A DNA stretch of 11,188 nt from Gonapodya sp. JEL0774 (taxonomy: Eukaryota > Monoblepharomycota > Monoblepharidomycetes > Monoblepharidales > Gonapodyaceae): contig JADIIX010000326.1 of the NCBI GenBank assembly GCA_027604505.1, forward strand, positions 2,318 through 13,505, written 5' to 3'. This document shows, in pieces, positions 1-8,702 of the stretch. The notes below the pieces were generated by a model. That model was not told where the DNA came from. It made no database searches and saw nothing but the letters and a program-made list of their open reading frames with translations. The position numbers and the translations under genes are program-made. How positions within the stretch are numbered: the stretch's first letter is position 1; each line of letters starts with the position of its first letter.

Positions 1-22
1 TTTTTTTTTTTTTTATCGACAG

Positions 23-1188
23 TACTGGACAGAGGCCGTCAAGGCTCTGGTAAGTGTTCATCACATACACACTATCTAAATAATCTCACGGCTCTCTGTT
101 GTGTCGGTTACAAGTCTTACGAAGTTCTCATCGGTGACTCCACGATTTGGTTGCCTGGAAGACCAGAAGCACTTTTGAGTGATGCGTGAGTGCCCAGAAG
201 GTTGTTCTTGCGATCTCGGTCTCACGCGCACCATGACCACCCGAAGAATTGTTCAATATGAGGACATTCACCGGAACGCCTTGACGGGACATGGAATTCG
301 CGAAATTCAAGCGACGGCTTCAATAGACTTAGTTTTCTGGTGAGTACTGATTGCCATCATTTAATCCTCCCGTACAGGTGTAACTTGTTCTCTAGGCTCA
401 CGGAAGATCTGGGTTGCATGATCGCAAGCTGTGATCCATCCGTTCGGAATTTCAATTCAACAATAGGTATAGTTGAACGTCTCCTTTTAAAGATGAAGAT
501 ATAACTGACTGTTCCTCCTCACCAAGGGTTTAACTACAATCAGTCGGTGTCTCCGCTGGACAACATGGTAGGTTGGATTTAAACTTCATAAGATTTTTGA
601 TCAGCCGCAGTAATAGAGGCTCAATTCCGCACGCCATCCTGCAGATTCTTGACTTTCTACGAAATGCTAGGCAATTTTTAGAAATCAATGGTCATCAAGG
701 AACCATGAATTTTGCAGACGTGGGTCCGTCCTTTTCAGTACACAGAAGGGATTTGAGCTTTGAGCTTTCTGTTTGGCCATTAACGAGTTCCTGTCGTCGC
801 AGGACCGTCTTCGTTTCATGCAAGAAATGAGCGTGGATATCCAAGGAGGGCTGTATTTGATTGATACGCTTGTGCTTCAGAGCTTCCTCCCCGACGGAAA
901 CGCCAAAGCCCAGGCGATCTCGATCGCAATATTCACCATGACGTTGGTTGCTTTTCTATTGATCTACTCACTGAACTTTCGAAGGATGGTTGACGGTTCG
1001 TACGGCTGACTCGTTTATGGTTGAATCGAATTGTTCCGATGCTGACACTGTTCTTGAAAGATCGAACACTGGATATGGATACGCTTGTCAACCTCCTTTA
1101 CATGATTCCCATAGAAACCATAAACGCCAACCCGAAACTGCAACGTTTGATTCAAACAGGGGGGGCGTCGGTTGGGGAGGAGGACTGA
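23..1188 (+). CDS. C-terminal part of a multi-exon membrane protein, possibly a tiny-macrocysts (Tmc)-like sensor; 5' end outside window
   Basis: Eight phase-compatible exons can be joined: 23-49, 115-185, 247-339, 396-466, 527-567, 645-690, 765-995, 1061-1188. They give 235 residues ending in a TGA. The T-tract at 1-14 followed by CAG at 20-22 looks like the acceptor of a preceding intron. The product has a soluble stretch (about residues 1-155, with a GDSTIWLPG motif). One clear membrane helix follows (about residues 172-188, AISIAIFTMTLVAFLLIYSL), then a basic FRRMVD and a tail containing LLYMIPIETINANP. This order (ectodomain, helix, Arg-rich stretch, then an LLxMIPxE-like motif) is what I recall from Tmc/PAS-type multi-pass sensors of Dictyostelium and chytrids, so the family call is recall, not a search. 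Donors at 691 (GTCATC) and 996 (GTTCGT) are weak, so the middle exons are the least certain. An alternative 3' end is given in the findings. Confidence 0.5.
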
Positions 1189-1391
1189 TCCTTCAGCTCG
1201 GCCCACAAGGACTTGCACTAGCCGAAGCAACTGCATTTTTGTACACATTTTGCATGATTTTCGCATTGTATTGTCTCTGTCATTTTAGATTTTGTCGCCT
1301 GTCGGTCGGTGTACCGTGATGTTGCAGCGCTGTTCGCACCTGAAAAAGTTCGCCAGCTTGATGCTGATCCCTCCAAAAACAAGACCTTCCG
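1189..1391. other. Interval between the membrane-protein gene and VPS16
   Basis: This 203-base stretch should hold the 3' end of the upstream gene and the VPS16 promoter and leader. No TATA box is obvious. It contains a good-looking acceptor (CATTTTAG ending at 1288) and an open frame from 1255 that stops at 1393-1395, overlapping the VPS16 start codon. It may therefore be partly coding for the upstream gene. Confidence 0.4.
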
Positions 1392-4300
1392 ATGATCAGG
1401 AGCTCGTATACGAATCAGGTTACCGCGGCGACAGCGGACTGGCTCCTTCTTGGCTCGACGTTTTACAGGTTTGTTCGAACGTTGTGGAGATTTTCAGATA
1501 AGGACGTCACCCTGCCGTAACCGCGACCGGGAATGTCTCCATTTCTCTCACAGGCGGACCCAGCTGTACTCAATGGGATGGGGCCCTACCGATTTGTCGA
1601 ACTATATGATTGCTGTGTGTCCCTTTGGTGGACCGATCGGTAAGAAGTTGACTAAGAAGTTGACCATGACCGTGATCGTTGAGAGTGGATAGCCGAATAT
1701 CCCCCTCATGTTATTGGTGACCGCAATTACTCTCTCTCTCTCTCTTCAGCTCTCATTCGGAATGACCGAAAGCTCATGCTACTACAACCGGGGGGCGCAG
1801 GGAATGTTACACCACCCTCGGTTTCCGCAAGCGCTAGTCTCGTTCCAACGCTATTTTTCTATACTTCTGCGGGAAAACTTATTCACTCATTCGCGTGGAC
1901 CAGGCCGCGATTGGTGCGAATGGCGTGGACTGAATCGGAGAGGTTGATAGCTTGTTGCGAAGACGGGAGCGTTGTGATTTACGATGTGTTTGGCGAAATT
2001 GTCACATCATTCAGCTTGGGATTAGGCATGGGACTGGGACTCCGAGCTGATGGCTCTATACCAGAACTCCAGGTCGAAGGGCTGACCACATCTCCGGCTT
2101 CGGGTTCTAGCGCCCCAGGGGGATCCGCGAAAGAGCGTCTCGCGGTTCTAGATTGCCGTATGTGGAACAGTGGACTCGTTGCAATGGTGGGACCCCGGGC
2201 AGCATTACGGCGTGACAACGGAGGTCATACCACCCCGTCACAATTAACACCAAGTACCGTTGTCATTCAAGCCCCTACAACATCGCTCCCTTCGGATGTC
2301 TACCATTTTGTAGCTGTTACCGACCTCACTTCACCTCGACCTCGCGCTCTCCCGACTATACCCTCTCCCCACACTCCGTCATTACTTGCGCCACCGCACG
2401 CCTGGACAATCATACCACCTCACCTCAGCCCCTCTCGCACTGTCGAAGTGCTGATTGCAGTTTCGTCAACTGTATACCTTGTTGACCCCGCGACTGCTGC
2501 AGACCAGCTCCTGTCGCAGCACGGTCCCTTCTCTGCCCTCTCTGTCTCATCCAACGGCAAGTTTCTCGCGCTCTACACCAAGAACAATAAAGTCTGGGTG
2601 GTCTCTACTGATTTTAGCAAGAATCTTTGCTTATTCGACACGAGAATGGACGCTCCCCCCGACAGCATCGCCTGGTGTGGGACAGACTGCGTTGTTATGG
2701 CGTGGAATGGGGGCGGCATTGTCCTCGAGAAGACTCCGACGACAAGCAAGTCCAAGCGCAACGCACCTATCGTAGCATCTACTGACCGTCAGGGTCAAGT
2801 CGTCATGGTCGGACCGTCCGCCGAAAACGTGACCCTATATTACGATCCTCCCACACCAGCTTCAAGCGTACCAGGCACGGCAACGATCCAGCCGGGTACC
2901 TCGATTCACTTAGTTCCAGAGGTAGATTCGGTAAGGATCATTACATCTGAATCGTGTGAGATACTGGGGAAAGTACCGGCGGCGACTGAGGCAGTGTTTC
3001 GGATCGGAGCAACAGGCCCTGCGGCTACATTGTACGATGCTCTCGAGTCATTTGAGGTCTGTTTCTATGGAGAGCTCTCGTGCACTTTAGTTTCGGAAGA
3101 CTAAGTCGCGATTTATGCCCTCCGCGTCCATTTTCCCAAATCAGCGAAAATCACCCAAAGCCGACGAATTGGTCCGTTCGATCCGAGCAGACTTGGCATT
3201 TGCTATCGACACTCTGGTCGAAGCTGCTGCTAACGACTTCTCCACCGCTGCTCAAAAGGCGCTGTTGAAGGCAGCATCGTTTGGCAAGTGCTTTTTGGAT
3301 GGAGATGGTCAGGGCACGGGATACAATGCAGAAAAGTTCGTGGACACATGTCGAGCAGTGAGAGTGTTGAACGCTGTGAGGGATCCCAATGTTGCAGGGA
3401 TGGCGATCACGTACGGCCAGTGAGTGCTCGGGGGACCATGCTCTACCGCAAGTGTCTTCCACCGACCATGAGACTAGCTGACTGGTTTCTCTTATGTTCC
3501 AAACATGGCTACAAGATATGTTCGCCTCACCCCTGAAGTCCTCATCGACCGCTTGATCAACCGCCGCATGCACTTATTCGCCCTACGAGCGTGCGAGTAC
3601 CTGGCCATGAGCGGGGAGCGTGTCATCGTCCACTGGGCGCGCACCAAGGTGTGTTCTTTACAGCTCTTGCTCCATTCAACTTGTTTCGCCCTCATTTGGA
3701 TGTATTCACGTCCATCATCATGGCAAAGATTCGCCGAGCCAAAGAGGACGAAGAAACCCTCACGCGAATCCTGAGCGAGCGACTGTCGAGCGTGTCGGAG
3801 CAGTATCCAGGATTGAGCTACGCGGATATCGCAAAGGAGGCTTTTCGGGCGGGAATGTCGAGTTTGGCCACACAGGTGAGCGTCCAACTTCAAATTGGTG
3901 CCAACTCAACTCAGCACGTTCTCATTCTATGTCCCATCTATCTTGGACACACACCATTGAATGCTAGCTTCTGGACTTCGAGCCTCATTCCAGCCACACC
4001 GTCCCCCTCCTCCTTGCAATGGGGTCTGACCAAGCTGCCCTCTCTAAATCTGTCTCCTCAGGTGACACCGATCTCGTTAACTTGGTCCTCCTGCACCTCC
4101 GCCGCAAGCTCCCCGCCGCCGAATTCTTCCGCGCCGTCTCTGCCCAACCTGCCGCCGCCAAATTACTCGAAGTGTACGCCCGGCGACAGTGGGAAGTCGG
4201 CGGTGAGGACGCCGGGTTGTTGAAAGACTGGTACTACCAGGACGATCGGCGCGGGGAAGGTGCGGACGTGGTTGTTGCCGAGAGTTTCCGCGAGCAGGAA

Positions 4301-4935
4301 CCCGCGGTGCGTATCCCCATGCTAAGGGCAGCGTTGAAGCTCTATTCCGAAGACAAGGAGCTGTCATTCGAAGCGAGGACGACGGAAGAAGAGATTCGGC
4401 TGTTGCAAATTCAAGAAGGGTTGGAGAAGGAGTTTGGGAGGCCGTTTGTGGACGCGACAGTCAGCGAGACGGTGTATCGATTGTTGGTGATGGGACAGGC
4501 CAGTAGGGCGCAGAAAGTGCGAGGGGACATGAAGGTTGGGGACAAGAGGTGGGTTCTCTCAGAGGCGGGGGGTCGTGTGGTCAGTGATCCTCCTTCACAT
4601 CGCCCCGTCTCTAGGTTCTGGTGGCTGAAACTAAAAGCGCTCGTGCGGACCTCCAATTGGGAAGAATTGGAGAAATTCGCTCGCACCAAATCGCCCATCG
4701 GGTACGGCGTGAGTAGATTCCCTCTCGACGGGGGATCTTCCCGTTTCCTATTATGTAACTGCACAGCTCACGTCTCCTCCGGCGTCTCCACTCAAACCCT
4801 TCTTTCTTCGCAAAGCCCTTCGTCGACGAATGTCTCAAAGTGAACGCGACGAAAGAGGCCATCAAGTACGTCGACAGGATCGAGCCCGGGGATCTGAGAG
4901 CCCAGTACATCGAGCGTGTGAGGGGGTTCGTGTGA
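1392..4935 (+). CDS. VPS16: Vacuolar protein sorting-associated protein 16 (HOPS/CORVET core subunit)
   Basis: VPS16 is a shared core subunit of the CORVET and HOPS tethering complexes, which act in endosome and vacuole/lysosome fusion; in the family its C-terminal helical region binds the SM protein VPS33. Nine exons join in phase: 1392-1468, 1554-1639, 1750-3056, 3145-3419, 3516-3648, 3729-3875, 3968-4548, 4615-4708, 4816-4935 (939 aa; human VPS16 is about 839). Family landmarks are LYSMGWGPTDLSNY and CPFGGPI (residues about 30-54), a propeller region to about 480, then the solenoid with LLKAASFGK, RVLNAVRDP, LTPEVLIDRLIN, SGDTDLVNLVLLHL, KRFWWLKLKAL, PIGYGPFVDECL and a final KYVDRIEPGD. 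The ATG at 1392 is the first Met after in-frame stops. Extra length comes mainly from Pro/Ser/Thr-rich inserts around residues 163-181, 210-238 and 248-273. The intron 3 donor (GTCTGT) is weak but its branch-like ACTAAG is good. The C-terminus looks short (see findings). Confidence 0.95.
1641..1664 (+). repeat. 12-base tandem duplication at the 5' end of VPS16 intron 2
   Basis: TAAGAAGTTGAC occurs twice back to back, at 1641-1652 and 1653-1664. The first copy overlaps the splice donor (GTAAGA at 1640-1645). The second lacks the preceding G, so it does not create a second GT donor. Confidence 0.9.
1731..1744 (+). repeat. (TC)7 microsatellite forming the polypyrimidine tract of VPS16 intron 2
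   Basis: Seven TC dinucleotides run directly into TTCAG, the intron 2 acceptor ending at 1749. The repeat serves as the pyrimidine tract, so changes in its length could affect acceptor strength. Confidence 0.9.
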
Positions 4936-5196
4936 ACAGTGGGAGAGTGGAGATGTATGCGCGGCGGAGGCTCAGGACGTGTCCTGACAACAGTAGAGCG
5001 TGAGATGATGTGTTTCATTTTGAAGATTCGTTGTAGGTATTGATGTGCGTCATCTGCAGAGTATGGAAGGTCATGCTCACGGGTACAGGAACACTTCGTT
5101 TGAGAGATGTACATATACATATATACAGTGCACGGTCGTTGTGCGTGGTAGATACATATTGTGCGTTATCCATCACCTCTGTCTTGTACATGGTAG
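4936..5196. other. Convergent 3' interval between VPS16 and the minus-strand hypothetical gene
   Basis: The two stop codons face each other across 261 bases, so both 3' UTRs must lie here and may overlap. There is an AT-rich patch (TGTACATATACATATATACA, 5108-5127). No convincing AATAAA signal was seen on either strand, and no supported reading frame. Confidence 0.6.
5108..5115 (+). promoter_or_regulatory. Candidate Puf-type RNA element (UGUACAUA) in the VPS16 3' UTR
   Basis: TGTACATA matches the Pumilio/Puf3 consensus UGUANAUA and lies about 173 bases after the VPS16 stop, on the sense strand. An 8-mer of this kind can occur by chance, and the transcript end is unknown. Confidence 0.25.
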
Positions 5197-6726
5197 TTAC
5201 CTGGCCAACCGCGCCAACAACCCGTCCAATGACGCCACATCGAACGCTGCCAGGGCATTGGTAATAGGACCCTTTGTCAGACCATCTGTCCCGTCGGCAC
5301 GTCCTGCACCTTGGTCGTGCTTCATGACGGGGTTACGGAGACTCGTTTGGGACGCGCCACTGTCAGTCGATGGAAAGTCGAGTTTGAGTGTCGGTACACG
5401 GGTGGGAATGAACGCGCTGTAGGTAGGGCACGACGAGGACGGCGTGGCAGGACCTGTTGGCTCAGGAGGGCGGAAGGGTTGTGTGGTGTCCTGGTTGACG
5501 GTCGAGTTGGGATCTTTTTTCACGTTGAGATGCTGCTCGTCGCTAATATCCACGTGGACGTCTTCGTCCTGGTGGTGAGAGGGTCCGTGCAGGGTTTTGC
5601 GGTACTGGTCGTAGATGGAGATGTACATATCGGCCTGGAAGGCAGTATGGATGTAACGTAAATGGCCGGAGAGGGTTCAGAAGTTGAAGGTCGCTTCAGC
5701 ACTGGTGATCACCGACGCACTCGCGCCCCGCTCTTCATTCACATATAGTCACACGAACCTCGCGCATAGTCTGCTCGAACAGGTCCTCCAATCTTTCGAC
5801 CTGAGCACCCGGTGCCACGCTCGACTCGGCAGGCACCGAGGGCGGTTCATTGACGTGCAGGTGCGAGGCTTCTTCGAGTTTACGGATGGCTTCGTGGAGT
5901 GTATGATGGTGGTCGCTATCAGAGTTGCTTGGATGGGTGTGAGGTTGCTGACGAAGGGAGGAGGGAGCAGCAGGTTGGGCGTTCGTTCCGGAAAACTGCA
6001 TTACGGAGTTTGACTGAGATTGGTATCGAAGGTCACTTGCACGACTACGCTGTACTTCATAGTTGTTGTACCGGGTCGAGATCGAGGGTTCATCGGTATC
6101 GTTGGAATCATTCGTCAAAATATGCACCTCGGACCGAGACCCTGCCTCGGCACCGTCCGCCCTGGACCCGTAGGATTCCAGCTCGCTGAAGGCGAAACGC
6201 TTTTCCGGATCCAAATCGGTCCGGAAGATGATTTCGTCCGAAGACGGCTGGGCGATGAGTGTGAGGGGTAGGACGTGGTGGTTAAGGAGATCCCAACCGG
6301 CGTCCGCTTCGGCGTCCGAGTCAAGATACGAATCCAAGGGAGCGCAGTCTTCATTTGGGACGTCGTTGAACGGCGGCTGGACGAAGAGTTGGCCGTGTGG
6401 AGACCAAAGATGATGTTGCCATGACCGTCACCAGGAGGACATTCCAGCGAATGCAGCCCTCAAGTTGAGTGGATTCAGTTGATGTTTGAGCGTCGCAAGT
6501 CACGTACCAAATGCGCCTTTGCCTGTTTCGGCGACAGCATTTCTGTTCCTTCTGTTGTTGGGGAGTTTATGATGTCTGTTTGTTGAAGACCGTGACGCAA
6601 TGATGCAACTAAATACTGTGCGTAAAAACTCCGTGCTCCTCTCTGCTCTTTCACTGGTGGCAACGAAACCCCCTCTGGACCTGTTGCAACTTGAGCGTCA
6701 CTCACCAGTCTCGGTGCCAACTGCAT
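5197..6726 (-). CDS. Hypothetical protein, low-complexity, acidic/Ser/His-rich, with a short helical segment
   Basis: I do not recognise this protein. Three phase-0 exons join in minus-strand order: 6726-6508, 6376-5759, 5634-5197. They give 424 residues. Donors are GTACGT (from 6507) and GTTCGT (from 5758); acceptors are CGTCCAG (ending 6377) and CCTTCCAG (ending 5635). The first exon is neutral to basic. The second opens with PPFNDVPNED and is acidic (DSDAEADAGWDLL), then Ser/Gln/His-rich. A likely helix, LHEAIRKLEEAS ... VERLEDLFEQTMRE, runs across the last junction into ADMYISIYDQYRK. The C-terminal third is Pro/Ser/Thr-rich and ends ALAAFDVASLDGLLARLAR. No signal peptide, membrane helix or catalytic motif is visible. 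A disordered scaffold or regulator is a guess. The first exon may contain a further in-frame intron (see findings). Gene existence is better supported than its exact ends. Confidence 0.55.
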
Positions 6727-6903
6727 AAGCGGTCCCGGTGAAGGGTCCTTCTCAATTCTAGGGCGAGACTGATCAAATCAAGAACAATAGCGTAGTTACA
6801 CACTGTGGCCTGTTTTAAAGGTAGTTACATTGTCTGTGATGTTACCTCTACCAAAACATGGTGAGCGCTAGGGCAGTACCGAGCTGTTCATCACAAAAGG
6901 CAT
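6727..6903. promoter_or_regulatory. Short interval: promoter of the hypothetical gene and 3' end of F-box gene 1
   Basis: These 177 bases separate two minus-strand genes. They must hold the F-box 1 transcript end and the promoter of the downstream hypothetical gene. A TTTAAAA on the minus strand near 6811-6818 is the only TATA-like string, about 90 bases before the ATG. No coding frame is supported. Confidence 0.3.
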
Positions 6904-8265
6904 TCATAAACCGACACGACGATTGTTGTAGCCCACTTTATCACACTGAATCATCACAGTGCTATTTCCATTCCAATCCCGCAGCACCATTGGCCACATA
7001 TCCCTTGCAGTCAGAATCAAATCCCTTTCAAAAGTGGTGCTGGCACCTCCTGATAGATGGATTTTGGAGCGAGAACGGAGAGCAAGGTGCGTGATCAATG
7101 ATTCCAACAATGCTCCAAATGTCCTGCAACCGGATGCATTCCCCCAAACGCCTGGTGCCGCAAAAATGACGTGAACAGAAATTTCATGCAGACGGGGCAT
7201 CTGCTGTATCAGTACATGGAGTGAGGAAGACACCAACTCCTCTGACGTGAGTTCTTCCAGGTCCCAAATGCAGACACATACACTCAGTTTCCGTACCAAA
7301 GCCCCAGCCGAAGCGTGTCCAAATCTCATCTGCAGCAGTTCCCTGTCCAATTTGGGTCTTCCCACCTCCTCAACGTTTGGATAATCGTCCAGTAACTCAG
7401 TGAGTGAGTTCATTCCTATCGAATCAGGATCCTCCCACGAATTATCCCCACAAAAGATCGAGGTTACACTGTCTCTCCTCTTTCTTGAAACCAAAGTACT
7501 CAAGTGCCGAGCATTGGTAGATTTGAGGAGTTCGGGTTGGAACACTGACCCCAAGAGCTTGTGTGCTGAAGGAAAGGTGGAAAGGAGTTTTGCCGTGCGT
7601 TCGGATTTCCCACGATGATGCTCTGACTCTGCTTCAAGCACTTGGACACATGGAATCTTCAAGTGGGGCGAAACCTTATCCAAAAGAAATATGGTGTGGT
7701 CCCCGTGCCGACCCAAACTGGCCTTTTGGACACCCAAATCGTGCAGAAAGGCCAAAAACTTCTCAAAAGTTTCTAATCGACTGAGATTGAAGCCGCTCCT
7801 GTAAAATCTGGTAGGTTTCGTATTCCAGGCGATGTTTGAAACGTGAAAGGTCACCCTGTCACGCGGTACGTGAGTCATTGGGGAAGGTCTGATACTGGAG
7901 AACCGCTGTTTCAAGTAAAAGTGACCACCACTATATGCAATCTGTAGATATCGAGACTCTCTTGCAGTGAAATCCGCTACTGGAAGCTCCTCTGTTGCGG
8001 TGATGGCTGTCCACCCCGTCCACCGCCCTGGAGACACCTCCCACGAAGTAAATCGGGATTCGTGCTGCACGTGCAGATCAGAATTATCAGATTCAACAAT
8101 GTGGATGATCCAGTTAACTCCGATGGCTCCTCCCGGGCATCCAGGTATCGCGTCCACCGAACACTCGCGCAACCATCGGCACAGCCGGGGGACGACGCCG
8201 TAAAAGGTCCGTGGGGGCAGGTAGCGGAAGATGCGATGAAGGACTTCCACGGGGAGGGTTTCCAT
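6904..8265 (-). CDS. F-box protein, tandem paralogue 1 (intronless, 453 aa)
   Basis: F-box proteins are substrate adaptors of SCF (Skp1-Cullin-F-box) ubiquitin ligases: the F-box binds Skp1 and the rest selects targets. Residues 4-34 fit the F-box pattern: LPVEVLHRIFRYLP, then RTFYGVVPRLCRWLREC with the usual C/R and W positions. The remaining 400 residues show no clear WD40 or Kelch repeats. Spaced hydrophobic segments such as LTELLDDYPNVEEVG and HVLIQQMPRLHEISVHV recall divergent leucine-rich repeats. The ATG at 8265 is preferred because the paralogue starts with the same METLPVE block at the same place. The CCCCAG just before both ATGs could also be an acceptor of a 5' UTR intron. The frame is open throughout, with no sign of decay. 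The function is that of the family; the substrate is unknown. Confidence 0.85.
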   Translation of the reverse strand: METLPVEVLHRIFRYLPPRTFYGVVPRLCRWLRECSVDAIPGCPGGAIGVNWIIHIVESDNSDLHVQHESRFTSWEVSPGRWTGWTAITATEELPVADFTARESRYLQIAYSGGHFYLKQRFSSIRPSPMTHVPRDRVTFHVSNIAWNTKPTRFYRSGFNLSRLETFEKFLAFLHDLGVQKASLGRHGDHTIFLLDKVSPHLKIPCVQVLEAESEHHRGKSERTAKLLSTFPSAHKLLGSVFQPELLKSTNARHLSTLVSRKRRDSVTSIFCGDNSWEDPDSIGMNSLTELLDDYPNVEEVGRPKLDRELLQMRFGHASAGALVRKLSVCVCIWDLEELTSEELVSSSLHVLIQQMPRLHEISVHVIFAAPGVWGNASGCRTFGALLESLITHLALRSRSKIHLSGGASTTFERDLILTARDMWPMVLRDWNGNSTVMIQCDKVGYNNRRVGL

Positions 8266-8702
8266 CTGGGGCTTTTGTTGGCTTTAGGTCAATGTGTGGA
8301 GTGCGGGCTGTGTCGGCTCCTAGCACATAAACAACAGGTGGGGGCCCCCGCTGAGCAATCATGCAAATACTGTAAACAGGGGCTGACGCTCATTCATTTT
8401 TGTCTTTCGATGTTACCCGGTCGGAAACTGACACCTTCATGGTTTGTGTGCAGGTATTGATCGACTCCCCGCATCCACGAGCAAATCAAAACGATTACAT
8501 ATATTAGAGTTACCACATCGCTTCATTTTGCAGCATGTAGGCAAGGTCTTGTAACTCCTCTAGCATTCCGAAGCGTGTCTAAACGACAACGCCCCACTCG
8601 GTCAAGGCACCCACTTGCGCCTCCTAAATAACAGTGACAAATCACAATAGTCACCGTCTTGAGGTGATGCAAATCGCGTGCCCGAACCAGACACGTCCCT
8701 CA
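8266..8702. other. Intergenic spacer between the two F-box genes
   Basis: A 437-base stretch with the F-box 1 promoter and the F-box 2 transcript end. I see no supported gene. It holds a perfect 10-base GGGGGCCCCC palindrome (8340-8349), about 75 bases upstream of the F-box 1 ATG, and an ATGCAAAT octamer at 8360-8367. Neither can be assigned a role. Similarity to the region upstream of F-box 2 is lost within about 20 bases of the start codon. Confidence 0.6.

Noticed and set aside
1-14. T14 at the window start as a poly(A) tail or retroelement end
   Set aside because: It is followed by ATCGACAG and an open exon, so it reads best as the pyrimidine tract of an intron acceptor.
128-345. Minus-strand frame resembling a short-chain dehydrogenase fragment (GVPVNVLILNN ... 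THHSKVLLVFQ)
   Set aside because: No Rossmann GxxxGxG segment or YxxxK follows, and the frame breaks at once. Plus-strand exons 115-185 and 247-339, with good splice sites and compatible phases, explain the same bases better.
1015-1319. Open frames on both strands around 1015-1319
   Set aside because: They cross predicted exon and intron sequence and give Cys/His-rich or proline-poor strings without family features. Treated as shadows.
4077-4764. Minus-strand frames of 96 and 117 codons inside VPS16
   Set aside because: They are antisense to exons 7 and 8, whose protein matches VPS16; arginine/proline-rich composition is typical of shadows.
4918-4939. GTGAGG...AACAG as a tiny intron near the VPS16 stop
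   Set aside because: It would be only 22 bases, far below the 66-110 bases of the other introns in the gene.
5311-6013. Plus-strand frames within the minus-strand hypothetical gene
   Set aside because: They are Arg/Gly/Val-rich, have no splice-consistent continuation, and the minus strand joins in phase across two introns.
8340-8349. GGGGGCCCCC palindrome as a protein-binding site
   Set aside because: A single 10-base GC palindrome with no second copy upstream of the paralogue; chance cannot be excluded.
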